From assembly GCA_036506495.1 (NCBI GenBank), contig DASXRQ010000069.1:1-25420 (forward strand): a DNA stretch of 25,420 nt, read 5' to 3'. The position numbers were made by a program, and so were the translations under genes. This document shows, piece after piece, positions 14,146 to 21,960 of the stretch. A model generated the notes under the pieces. That model was not told where the DNA came from, ran no database searches, and was given only the letters and a program-made list of their open reading frames with translations. This stretch comes from DASXRC01 sp036506495 (GTDB lineage: Bacteria > Actinomycetota > Actinomycetes > Mycobacteriales > Micromonosporaceae). Within the stretch, counting starts at the first letter, position 1. Each line of letters begins with the position of its first letter.

Positions 14146-15915
14146 TCACTCGGCCGGCGGTTCGGCCGCGGCGAGCAGGTTGACCAGGAAGGCGATGGTG
14201 GTGGGTGCGACGGGTTTCGCACCGGCGAGCAGGCCGTCCAACCACTGCCGATCGAGCACGGGAAGGTCGTACAAGGCGCGGCAGGCAGACGGCTGCGCCC
14301 GCCAGTGCGCCAGCACGAGCTCGGCCACACCGGCCGCGCCCAGTTGCGGCTTCCGGGCGTGGGTCAGCCGCTGGCGCACCTTTCGGGTCGCCTGGCGGGC
14401 GGTGACCGTCGCTATGGCGAGCCTGGTGACCACGTCGCGCGTACCCAATCGGGCGGGGACGAGCCCCGAGTCGAGTGGGATCCGAGCCAGGTCCGCGTCG
14501 AGTCGGCTCATCAACCGACCCAGCAGCAACGAGTCGCGCTTGTCGGCCGGTGCAACCGCAAGCGCCAGTTCGATGAAGCGCCGGTCGAACATCGGGTTCA
14601 CGGTGTAGCGACGCACCGCGGCGACGCTGCCGTGCGCCGCGGACCATCGGTGCATCCGGTGATACAGGTAGAACTGGTCGGTGGACCGCAGCCAATCGCC
14701 GGGCGCGAACAGGTCGGTGAGGGTCGCCAGCGTGCGGTCACGGGCCTCGGCCAGGAAGGTGCGCTCCAGGGCGGCTCCCTCGACGGCCTCGTTGCTGTAT
14801 AGACGCCACCGGGCGAGTCGCTCCACCAGCCGGGGAGAGGTCTGCGCACCGGCCGGCTGCCCCGCGTAATAGAAGCCCCTCGCGACCTCGCCACCCAACC
14901 CGGAAAGCCGGTGTCCCTGTTCGATGCGCATCTCGGTCAACAGAAGTGGCGCCAGCGCCATCGGGCTCGCCAGGCACTCCAGCGCCCGTGCGGCGGCCAG
15001 CGACAGCGTGTGCGCCTGCGATGGAGTGGGCGCGGCCTCGTCGAGCCGGCATTTCTGGTGGCGCATGCCACACCGCTCGGAAAGCCGGGCCGCTATCACC
15101 ACGTCGGGGCTGGTCTCGTGTCCGAGCGTGAGCGTGCGCAGCCCCACGCGCAGCTTCTCGGGGATCGCACCGAGCAGTATCCGCGAGTCGTGGCCGCCGG
15201 TGAGCTGCAACACCACGTCCGGATGCGTTTCCACGTAACTCGTCAGCCAGCGGACCAGGATGGTCGCCATCTCCTCGACCGCCTCGTCGAGCGGGGGCAC
15301 GGGGCCATCCTGCGCGAGCGGCGCGGCGTACCTCCGGAACTCGACCGACCCGCCGTGCAGCGTGGCGATGGTCGCGGGCGGTAGTGCGCGGACGCCCTCG
15401 AAAATGGTTCGATCGGCAACCTGCCATCCGATCATGGCCTGGACGCCGAGCCCGGTCCGGTCGAACTCACCACCCGCCAACACGGACAACGCACGGGCGC
15501 TGGTGGAGACCGCGGCCGCCCCGTCGCCACGCCACCAGAAGAGCTGGCGGTAACCGAGCCAGTCATTGGCGACGGTCACCGGCCAACCGGCTCGGCCGCG
15601 GTGTGCGGCGGCGAACGGCGGCAACACCGTCGCCAGCGGGGAGCCATCGGCCATCATGGCCGCCAGGTCGGCGGTGGACAGCTCGTCGTCCCGGGTACGC
15701 AGCAGCCGGCTCAGCCGGACGGTGAAGCCGGCTCCGGGCTCGCCGAGCAGGTCGTGGTCATCGCCGCCGGCAAAAGCCACCCAGCCGTCGTCGGCCTCGT
15801 CGACGCGTTCCACGGTCGTCTCGTCGTCGCCGAGGCAGGACAGCGCCGCCTGCACCGGACGCCGGAGGCGGTCGGCCGCAGGTGGCGCGACCGAGACACC
15901 AAGGAACGCTCTCAT
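14146..15915 (-). CDS. Asparagine-synthetase-like protein lacking the glutaminase Cys
   Basis: This is a 589-residue protein with the two-domain plan of AsnB. A class II amidotransferase-like N-terminal domain (about 1-200) has the NDWLGYRQLFWW strand. An ATP-pyrophosphatase synthetase domain follows, with the P-loop LTGGHDSR at 238-245 and later GLGGEVARGFYY. The N-terminus reads MRAFLG, so the Cys2 nucleophile needed to hydrolyse glutamine is absent. The enzyme must use free ammonia or another amine, or have a different role. AsnB relatives in surface-polysaccharide loci (for example WbpS in Pseudomonas O-antigen) amidate uronic acid carboxyls. With an AlgD-like dehydrogenase nearby, that is an attractive but unproven role. 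ATG 15915 is chosen because it matches the usual M-x-x-F-x-G start. It stands alone on the minus strand between the flippase genes. Confidence 0.82.
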   Translation of the reverse strand: MRAFLGVSVAPPAADRLRRPVQAALSCLGDDETTVERVDEADDGWVAFAGGDDHDLLGEPGAGFTVRLSRLLRTRDDELSTADLAAMMADGSPLATVLPPFAAAHRGRAGWPVTVANDWLGYRQLFWWRGDGAAAVSTSARALSVLAGGEFDRTGLGVQAMIGWQVADRTIFEGVRALPPATIATLHGGSVEFRRYAAPLAQDGPVPPLDEAVEEMATILVRWLTSYVETHPDVVLQLTGGHDSRILLGAIPEKLRVGLRTLTLGHETSPDVVIAARLSERCGMRHQKCRLDEAAPTPSQAHTLSLAAARALECLASPMALAPLLLTEMRIEQGHRLSGLGGEVARGFYYAGQPAGAQTSPRLVERLARWRLYSNEAVEGAALERTFLAEARDRTLATLTDLFAPGDWLRSTDQFYLYHRMHRWSAAHGSVAAVRRYTVNPMFDRRFIELALAVAPADKRDSLLLGRLMSRLDADLARIPLDSGLVPARLGTRDVVTRLAIATVTARQATRKVRQRLTHARKPQLGAAGVAELVLAHWRAQPSACRALYDLPVLDRQWLDGLLAGAKPVAPTTIAFLVNLLAAAEPPAE

Positions 15916-16051
15916 AGGAGCCCGAACGTACCGCCGCCACGCAGTGCCACCAACCTGCCGTGCGTGTAAGAAAGCCGTCACAGACCGGCCCGCCCCGGCG
16001 CTCGTGCGTAGTGTCGTGCTGCGGATGTGGCGCGGCTGGTCGGGGAGCCTG
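15916..16051. promoter_or_regulatory. Divergent intergenic region, Asn-synthetase-like gene and second flippase
   Basis: These 136 nt contain the presumed promoters of both genes. GGGGAG at 16042-16047 is the ribosome binding site for GTG 16052. A TAGTGT hexamer at 16009-16014 could be a -10 for the flippase, but no partner -35 is evident. No long repeat is visible. Confidence 0.35.
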
Positions 16052-17527
16052 GTGACTGATACCACCGTCGAGATCGGGTCGATTGGCCGCAAGGCGGCCA
16101 AGGGACTGGGCTGGGGGTTGCTCGGCAACGTCGCCGTGAAGATTGCCTCGTTCACCACCTCGCTGGTGCTGGCCCGGTTGCTCATGCCGCACGACTTCGG
16201 CACCTACGCGGTGGCGCTGGCGGCGACGCAGTTCGTCATTCACATCAACGACGTCGGGCTCATTCCCGCGACCATCCAATGGCGGGGGCGCCTCGAGGAG
16301 ATGGCACCCACCGCGGCGACCCTTGCCACCCTGTTCAGCATCGTCGTCTACGTCGGCTTCTGGTTCGCCGCTGCGCCGTTCGCCGAGTTCTCGGGCGTGC
16401 CGGAGGCTACCGCGGTCATCCGCGTCTTCACTCTCACGGTTCTCATCGACGGATTCACCGCCGTCCGCAGCGCCTACCTGCTGCGCACCTTCCAGCAGCG
16501 CAGGTACGTCCAGGCCAACCTCGCCGGCGTCGTGACCAACGGCGTCGTGGCGGTGACGCTGGCGACGGCCGGGGCCGGAGCGATGAGCCTCGCCGCGGGC
16601 CAGGTCGCGAGCTCGGTCGCGACCGGCACGCTGGTGTTCCTGTGGGCCGGGCTGCCGGTCAAGGTCGGGGTGGATTTCGCCATCGCTCGCAGGCTCATGG
16701 CGTATGGCGTGCCCCTGGCGGCGGGCCTCGCCGCCGAGTCGGCGCTGGAGCAGGCCGACAAGGTGATCGTCGGCCGGGTCATGGGCGCCACGGTGCTCGG
16801 GTTCTATCTGCTGGCATACAGCGTCTCCAGCTGGGCTCCTGGCATGATCGGCTCGGCGATCCGGTACGTGGCTCTGCCCGGCTTCGCCCGACTGTCGGAG
16901 AAGGACTCGGACACCCTGTCGAAGGGCGTCCAGAGGGTCATCCCGTTGCTGTTCCTGAGCCTGATCCCGATCGCGGTCCTCATCGCCGTGCTCGCCGTGC
17001 CGACCCTGTCGTTCCTCTACGGCGCCAAGTGGATACCGGCCGCCGGGCCGCTACGGTTCCTCATGATTCTGATGATCGTGCGGATGCTGACGGGCATCGG
17101 CATGGACATACTCATGAGCACCGGCGCCACCCGGTGGACACTCCTGATCAATATCGGCTGGGGAGCCACCCTGATTCCCGCGCTGTGGGTGGGCACTCAT
17201 CTCGACGGCGGACGTGGTGCGGCCATCGCGCAGGCGGGGATCGGGCTGCTGGTCGCCATGCCGTTGGCGGTCGTCGCGTTGCACCGAGCGGGCGTCCGCT
17301 TGGCGCCTATCGCCGGCAAACTGGTCCGCCCGGTACTGGCCGGTGCGCTCGCCGGAGCGGTCGCGCTCGGCCTGCACGCGATCGCCGGGCCGAACGCGTT
17401 CGTTCAGCTCGCTGTCGCCGGCACGGCCGGGCTGCTGGCGTACCTCGCCACGGCGGTGCCGCAAGCGGAGCTCCGCGCCTGGGTGGCCGCGATCCGGCCG
17501 AAGCGGGCGCACGCACTCGCCGAGTGA
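16052..17527 (+). CDS. Wzx-type oligosaccharide flippase (second copy)
   Basis: This 491-residue polytopic membrane protein is a paralogue of the flippase at 11797 along its entire length. Shared blocks include SIGRxAxxGLxW, LVLARLLxPxDFGxYAVAxAA, NDVGLIxATxQWRGRLExMAPTAAT, and PLRFLMIL near residue 335. It is predicted to move lipid-linked oligosaccharide to the outer leaflet for polymerisation. The start is GTG 16052 with GGGGAG 4 nt upstream. ATG 16025 is an in-frame alternative that would add nine residues. It converges on the polymerase gene with 19 nt between stops. Two flippases in one locus could serve two repeat-unit types, or reflect a duplication in which one copy is diverging. Confidence 0.87.
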   Translation: MTDTTVEIGSIGRKAAKGLGWGLLGNVAVKIASFTTSLVLARLLMPHDFGTYAVALAATQFVIHINDVGLIPATIQWRGRLEEMAPTAATLATLFSIVVYVGFWFAAAPFAEFSGVPEATAVIRVFTLTVLIDGFTAVRSAYLLRTFQQRRYVQANLAGVVTNGVVAVTLATAGAGAMSLAAGQVASSVATGTLVFLWAGLPVKVGVDFAIARRLMAYGVPLAAGLAAESALEQADKVIVGRVMGATVLGFYLLAYSVSSWAPGMIGSAIRYVALPGFARLSEKDSDTLSKGVQRVIPLLFLSLIPIAVLIAVLAVPTLSFLYGAKWIPAAGPLRFLMILMIVRMLTGIGMDILMSTGATRWTLLINIGWGATLIPALWVGTHLDGGRGAAIAQAGIGLLVAMPLAVVALHRAGVRLAPIAGKLVRPVLAGALAGAVALGLHAIAGPNAFVQLAVAGTAGLLAYLATAVPQAELRAWVAAIRPKRAHALAE

Positions 17528-17530
17528 CCG

Positions 17531-17542
17531 CGCCGCGCGGCG
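17531..17542. terminator. 12-bp GC palindrome between convergent genes
   Basis: CGCCGCGCGGCG is a perfect palindrome lying between the flippase stop (17525-17527) and the polymerase stop (17547-17549). It might help bidirectional termination, but it has no loop and no T run, and GC-rich palindromes arise easily at this base composition. Confidence 0.25.
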
Positions 17543-17546
17543 GCGG

Positions 17547-18935
17547 CTAGGACACCTCGCGGTCAAGGAACCACTGGGTCGTTGACGTACGCACCGTGCG
17601 CGCGGGATGTGTCAGCCGCCACACCGTTCCGCACAGCCCCAAGGTGAGCGCCAACACGATCGAGTACGTGCTGAAGCTGAGGGAGTCGAACGTCCCCGCG
17701 ACCACGAGCCCGATCACCTGCGTCGAGATCAGCGCGGCGCAGAGATGGCGGTCCTCTTCGGTCGTGGACCGGCGAAGGGCCAGCCCGGCCAGCGTGATAC
17801 CGGTGATGTGCAGTCCCGCCAGGACCGCGACGCCGAGGACTCCGTTGCTGAGCAGCGTGTCCAGCCACTGGTTGTCGAGGATCTGGTACTGCGGCGCCAC
17901 CCACGTGCCGGTCCCCCGGCCCAACCACGGCCGCTGCGCGACGTAATGGAACACGAGCGGGTAGCGTTCCGACCGCACCGTGAACGCCGGGTTGCTGGCC
18001 GGGCTGTCGAACAGCCGAAGCAGCGTGTTGGCCAGCCCGGGTTTGGCCGCGGCGAGCGCGGCGAACAGGCCGAAACCGACCGCGCCGATGTTGTAGCGCA
18101 TCCGCCAGTTCCACACCGGGAAGAGCACGATGACGACCAGCCCGACCGCTAGCATGCCGGTCCGGGAGATGGTTGTCGCGATGCCCCCGGCGATCAGGGT
18201 GGTGCACACGAGGGCAATTCGCCGGCGCCAGCGACGGCGGCTGAAGCAGGCGAAGTGGATGGCGAACGGCAGGCACAGCGCCAGATAGGCGGCCAGCTCG
18301 ATGTAGTGCGTCGTGGTGCTCGCGACGCGGATGCCACCGCCGCGGACCTCGAAGCCGATCGTCCAGCCCTTGGGCTGCAGTCCGGGGAAGATCATGTACT
18401 GCGTGATGTCGACGGCGAACATGTACTGCAGCAACCCGATCAGCGCGACCACGGCGGCGCAGCCCATGAGCACCTTGAGTACGCCGCGGAGCCGCAGCCA
18501 GTTCGGGACGCCGTCGGCGGCGGTCAGGACGGTGCCGGCGAACACGCAGAAGAACAGCACCATGCGGTCGGCCGCGTTCGCCTCCATCGACGTGAGCCCG
18601 CGCAAGAACCCGGCCGCGTACGACACGAGCACGGAGACCATGAACGCCAGCACCGCCCAGCGCATGGGCTGCGGGCCGGTCAACACCAGGTGCGAGGTGA
18701 AGCGGACCAGCACCCACCAGCAGAACAACGCGAAGCCGACGATCAGCCCGGGCCTCGCGAGGTCGGTCATGCCCGGAACGACGAGGCGGGCCGGGATCAG
18801 CGATATCAGGACGACCATGGCGCTGAGCAGGGTGGCCGCGTCGATGTACGTGACCCGGCGGCGCGTCACGTACGTCTGCGACGAGACCAGCGACGGCTCC
18901 AGGTCTGCGGTGTGGATCTCTGCAGTCGTGGTCAC
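17547..18935 (-). CDS. Wzy/O-antigen-ligase-like polysaccharide polymerase
   Basis: This 462-residue integral membrane protein has about ten or more transmembrane helices. A large loop carries YPLVFHYVAQRPWLGRGTGT followed by QILDNQWLDTLLSNGVLG, the arrangement typical of the O-antigen ligase/Wzy_C domain. Such proteins polymerise or ligate lipid-linked repeat units at the outer face of the membrane. In a Gram-positive locus, polymerase is more likely than ligase. The GTG start at 18935 is supported by GGAG about 5 nt upstream. The gene lies 44 nt downstream of the Wzz-like gene on the same strand, so length control and polymerisation are probably co-transcribed. The N-terminal 25 residues are cytoplasmic and polar. 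The specificity for a given linkage cannot be inferred. Confidence 0.82.
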   Translation of the reverse strand: MTTTAEIHTADLEPSLVSSQTYVTRRRVTYIDAATLLSAMVVLISLIPARLVVPGMTDLARPGLIVGFALFCWWVLVRFTSHLVLTGPQPMRWAVLAFMVSVLVSYAAGFLRGLTSMEANAADRMVLFFCVFAGTVLTAADGVPNWLRLRGVLKVLMGCAAVVALIGLLQYMFAVDITQYMIFPGLQPKGWTIGFEVRGGGIRVASTTTHYIELAAYLALCLPFAIHFACFSRRRWRRRIALVCTTLIAGGIATTISRTGMLAVGLVVIVLFPVWNWRMRYNIGAVGFGLFAALAAAKPGLANTLLRLFDSPASNPAFTVRSERYPLVFHYVAQRPWLGRGTGTWVAPQYQILDNQWLDTLLSNGVLGVAVLAGLHITGITLAGLALRRSTTEEDRHLCAALISTQVIGLVVAGTFDSLSFSTYSIVLALTLGLCGTVWRLTHPARTVRTSTTQWFLDREVS

Positions 18936-18970
18936 GAACGCTCCGAGCTGTCGGCGGGCCGCGGGACGGT

Positions 18971-18990
18971 CGCGGCCCGTCAGGGCCGCG
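18971..18990. terminator. 8-bp stem hairpin across the Wzz-like stop codon
   Basis: CGCGGCCC (18971-18978) and GGGCCGCG (18983-18990) pair around the loop GTCA (18979-18982), which includes the stop codon of the Wzz-like gene. With no T run it is a weak terminator at best. It could attenuate read-through into the polymerase gene or protect the mRNA end. Confidence 0.35.
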
Positions 18991-19993
18991 GCTTCCGGTC
19001 TCCGTTCTTCCCGGGCCAGCGCTCCCGCTTCGGCAGCGACAGCGGGAGGACGATCGTCGCGTCGGCCGGAACCTCCATGGCCACCACCGCCTCGGAATCC
19101 GAGTCGTCGGTGTCGACGGAGCGCGACGGCTCGCCGGGCGGCTGGTACTCGACGTTGACGCCGGCGAGGACGCCATCTTTGGGCTGGCTCGGGGGCCTCT
19201 TGCGGGCGCCCGGCGCGGCGCCCGCCGAGGGCGCGTCCCGCTCGGTCTCATCGGTGCCGCCGGACCGCGCGCCCACGACCACCGCGGACGGCGGGACCGT
19301 CGCGGGCGCCGGCTGTGTCCGCCGGAGCTGGCCGGACAGCGGCATCGTCGGCGGCGCCGCCGCGGCAGCGTCCGAGCGGCGGCGGCGCCGCCGACGCAGC
19401 CACGCATCGGCACCCACCGTCACCGCCGCCGTCATGAGCAGGCCGGCGCCGGCGACCGCGACGAGCGCACGCTTGATCTTGGAATTCGACTCCTTGACGT
19501 TGGTGCCGAGGTCGAGCCGGCGCGTGCTGATCGAGTCGGCCTTCGACACCGCGAAGTCGCTCTGCAGCTTGGCCACGCTCTGGTTGAACCGATCCACGAG
19601 CCGCTCGGTGGTGTCCGTGGCCTGCTGCTTGGTCTTGCCGACGACCTCGAACGACACGAGCGGGCTGCTCGAGCCCATCGTGACGGTGTAGGAGGTGCTG
19701 TAGCCCGACGCCTCCAGCTCCTTCACGACCGTCTGGTCCAGCACCGTGATGATCGCGGCGTTTCCCAACGTCATGAGCCCCTGGCTGAGCCACGGGTTGC
19801 GCTGGTCGGGGGTGGCCTCCCCGGGCTTTGTCGCACCCATCACCGGCGGCACCAGGCTGACGTACGCGGTCGAGACGTAGTCGGGCTTTAGGTGGCCGAC
19901 GGTCACCACGGTGAGCACGGCCGAGAGTACGACCATCGGCACCGCGAACATCCATCGCCGGACCAGCAACTTCGTCAGGTCCCAGAAGTCCAC
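18980..19993 (-). CDS. Wzz-like chain-length determinant without kinase domain
   Basis: This is a 337-residue protein. A short cytoplasmic start (MDFWDLTKLLVRRW) leads to a first transmembrane helix (about 15-33). An extracellular loop of about 140 residues, partly helical (VDRFNQSVAKLQSDFAVSK), follows, then a second helix (about 176-197) and a run of seven Arg (200-206) as stop-transfer. This is the layout of Wzz/CapA polysaccharide co-polymerases, which set chain length with Wzy. Instead of an ATP-binding kinase domain, it has a 130-residue Pro/Ala/Ser-rich, acidic and basic disordered cytoplasmic tail. There is no Walker motif and no terminal Tyr cluster. The start is GTG 19993, giving MDFWDL, preceded by AAGGGAC. 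It is divergent from the deacetylase operon across a 339-nt gap. Confidence 0.8.
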   Translation of the reverse strand: MDFWDLTKLLVRRWMFAVPMVVLSAVLTVVTVGHLKPDYVSTAYVSLVPPVMGATKPGEATPDQRNPWLSQGLMTLGNAAIITVLDQTVVKELEASGYSTSYTVTMGSSSPLVSFEVVGKTKQQATDTTERLVDRFNQSVAKLQSDFAVSKADSISTRRLDLGTNVKESNSKIKRALVAVAGAGLLMTAAVTVGADAWLRRRRRRRSDAAAAAPPTMPLSGQLRRTQPAPATVPPSAVVVGARSGGTDETERDAPSAGAAPGARKRPPSQPKDGVLAGVNVEYQPPGEPSRSVDTDDSDSEAVVAMEVPADATIVLPLSLPKRERWPGKNGDRKPRP

Positions 19994-20332
19994 CGTCGTC
20001 CCTTCGTGACACGGGGGCGAGCGGCCCCCGGGGGAATGCTGCCGAATCGCGGTGTGGACCGCCCCCGTGGCAGCGGGCGCCTCCAAGTGTCTGGCGGCGC
20101 CCCCCGGGTAGCAAGACACGGATACGTTAAACCGTTTGGCGTCACCACGATGATGAGATGGTGCGATGGGCGGACGGCCCGAGAGTCGGAATTCCGACAC
20201 TCGGCCGCGGTGGGCTCCGCCCTGTCGGCTTGCGGATAGTGGCTCGGCCCGATCTACCGATGGTCGGTTTGCCGCCCTGGGCCGGAAGATCACCGAGTCA
20301 GTGATAGGCCGAATCACCGATCGGAGTGGTCT
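19994..20332. promoter_or_regulatory. 339-nt divergent leader region with several inverted repeats
   Basis: This non-coding stretch lies between the Wzz-like gene (left) and the deacetylase operon (right). On the left, CACGGGGGCG (20010-20019) and CGCCCCCGTG (20060-20069) are a 10-bp inverted repeat that could alternatively pair through CCCCCGGGGG (20025-20034), giving competing hairpins in the Wzz mRNA leader. On the right, ATCACCGA occurs twice (20289 and 20313, 24 bp apart). The first copy faces GTGAT (20301-20305), and CCGATCGG (20317-20324) adjoins the GGAG ribosome binding site. A short AT-richer patch lies near 20120-20135. No ORF of interest is visible. Confidence 0.45.
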
Positions 20333-21016
20333 TTGCGCGCGCCCGTCGCTCCAAACTCGATTGTCAACCTCACGTTTCACGGCATCGGTCCGACCATTCG
20401 CGAGCTCGAACCGGACGAGGCAGGCACCTGGGTTGGTATCCAGCAGTTCGAGCAGGTCCTGGACGCCGTGGTCGGCCGCGCTGACGTCCGGCTCACCTTC
20501 GACGACGGCAATGCGTCCGATGTGGAGTACGCGCTCGCCCGGCTGCTGGAGCGTGAGCTCACCGCCCAGTTCTTCGTGTTGGCCGGGCTCCTCGGCCGGC
20601 CAGGGCGCCTCGACGCGGACGCGGTGCGGGAACTGGTCCGGGCGGGCATGACGGTCGGCTCGCACGGCTGGGCACATCGCGACTGGCGGCGGGTGAACGC
20701 GGAGCAGGCGACAGAGGAGATCGGCGAGGCCCACCGGGTGCTCGCGGCCATCACCGGCGAGCCGGTCTCGCGGGTCGCGATTCCGTTCGGCTCGTACGAC
20801 CGGCACGTGCTCCGCCGCTTGCGGCAGGCAAGGGTGACCCGGGCGTACACCAGCGACGGCGGCCGGGCGCGGCCCGGTTCGTGGCTCCAGCCCCGCAACA
20901 GCCTCCGCCACGATCTCGACGCCGCCTGGATCGGCCGAGTGCTGAACAGCTCACCACCCCTGACGGTGCGTGCCCGCAAGCTCGCCGGGCGCACGATCAA
21001 GCGCATGCGTGGGTGA
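20333..21016 (+). CDS. Polysaccharide deacetylase (NodB/CE4 family), cytoplasmic
   Basis: This is a 227-residue protein. LTFDDG at 54-59 gives the catalytic and metal Asp pair, SHGWAH at 110-115 supplies the two zinc His residues (H111, H115), and IPFGSYD is the third motif. The fold is therefore a metal-dependent N- or O-deacetylase. It has no signal peptide or membrane segment, so it should work in the cytoplasm on a nucleotide or lipid-linked sugar rather than on finished polymer. The start is TTG 20333 with GGAG six nt upstream; no ATG lies nearby in frame. The stop overlaps the GT2 GTG by four bases. It opens a rightward run of five coupled genes. A PIG-L deacetylase elsewhere in the locus is an unrelated fold for similar chemistry. 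Confidence 0.85.
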   Translation: MRAPVAPNSIVNLTFHGIGPTIRELEPDEAGTWVGIQQFEQVLDAVVGRADVRLTFDDGNASDVEYALARLLERELTAQFFVLAGLLGRPGRLDADAVRELVRAGMTVGSHGWAHRDWRRVNAEQATEEIGEAHRVLAAITGEPVSRVAIPFGSYDRHVLRRLRQARVTRAYTSDGGRARPGSWLQPRNSLRHDLDAAWIGRVLNSSPPLTVRARKLAGRTIKRMRG

Positions 21017-21960
21017 CCGTGAACGAAGCGACTTTAACGAGCCATCGTGAGGCCGAGCCGCGGATCGGCGTCGTGATCGTCACGTACAACAGTGCGCGAG
21101 TTCTGGGCAGCTGCCTGCGTTCGTTGCCCTCGCGGGGCGTGCGGCTGACCGGGGTCGTGGTCGCCGACAACGCCTCGCGGGACGATTCGGTCGCGATCGC
21201 CGAGGCCGCGACCGAGTTGCCGATCCGCGTCGTCCGGCTGGGCCGGAACGCCGGTTTCGCCGCCGGGGTCAACGCCGGCATGGCGGCGCTCGACTTCCAG
21301 ACCGTCGACGCGGTGCTCATCGTCAACCCGGATGCCACGCTGCGACCCGACACCGTCGCGGTGCTGTGGCGCGCGCTGGGCCGGCCGCGATGCGGCATCG
21401 CGGTGCCGCGGCTGGTCAACCCGGACGGCAGCCTGCAACCGTCGCTGCGGCGGACGCCGACCGTGCGCCGGGCCCTGGCCGAAGCGGTGATCGGTGGCGC
21501 GCGTGCCGGCCGGTTCGGGAGCCTCGGCGAGCTCGTCACCAACCCCGACGAGTATGCGCGGCCCGGGCCAGCGGTCTGGGCCACGGGCGCGGCCATGCTC
21601 ATCTCGGCGCAGGCCATCCGGGACATCGGTCCGTGGGATGAGTCGTTCCTGCTGTACAGCGAGGAGACGGAGTTCGCGCTGCGCGCGGCCGACCGCGGCT
21701 GGACGCTATGGTACGAGCCGGCCGCCGTCGTCGAGCACATCGGCGGCGAGTCCGGCACCAACCCGGCCCTCGCCGCGCTGGCCGTCGTCAATAAGGTGCG
21801 ACTCTTCCGGCGCCGCCGCGGGGTCATGGCCTCCACCGCGTACTACCTCGCGATCGTCCTCGGCGAGGCGATCCGGGCGGTCGGAGGCCGCCGGACCGCG
21901 CGGGCATCGGTCGTGGCACTGGTCAGGCCGTCACGTCGACAACACGCGCTCGCGGAATGA
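21013..21960 (+). CDS. Family 2 glycosyltransferase, WbbL-like
   Basis: This is a 315-residue protein. IGVVIVTYNSARV (18-30) is the donor-binding strand, VVADNASRDDS (49-59) the next loop, GRNAGFAAGVNAG (77-89) is the signature of rhamnosyltransferase-type GT2 enzymes, and NPDATL (105-110) carries the metal-binding Asp. WATGAAMLIS and DESFLLYSEETEFALRA form the acceptor-side acidic loop. It probably adds rhamnose or a similar sugar to the lipid-linked repeat unit, with donor specificity inferred only from resemblance. The start is GTG 21013 inside the deacetylase stop (GTGA), although the frame is open further upstream. Its own stop overlaps the next ATG (ATGA). Confidence 0.87.
   Translation: MTVNEATLTSHREAEPRIGVVIVTYNSARVLGSCLRSLPSRGVRLTGVVVADNASRDDSVAIAEAATELPIRVVRLGRNAGFAAGVNAGMAALDFQTVDAVLIVNPDATLRPDTVAVLWRALGRPRCGIAVPRLVNPDGSLQPSLRRTPTVRRALAEAVIGGARAGRFGSLGELVTNPDEYARPGPAVWATGAAMLISAQAIRDIGPWDESFLLYSEETEFALRAADRGWTLWYEPAAVVEHIGGESGTNPALAALAVVNKVRLFRRRRGVMASTAYYLAIVLGEAIRAVGGRRTARASVVALVRPSRRQHALAE

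Noticed and set aside
14151..14168. CGGCCG repeated as a 6-bp stem at the GT2/Asn-synthetase-like convergent junction
   Set aside because: It is within coding sequence, short and GC-only, with no T run; chance occurrence is likely.
17563..19691. Long alternative frames on both strands over the polymerase and Wzz-like genes
   Set aside because: The products are Arg/Pro/Gly-rich with no domains or membrane pattern, while the chosen frames give clear polytopic and two-helix membrane proteins.
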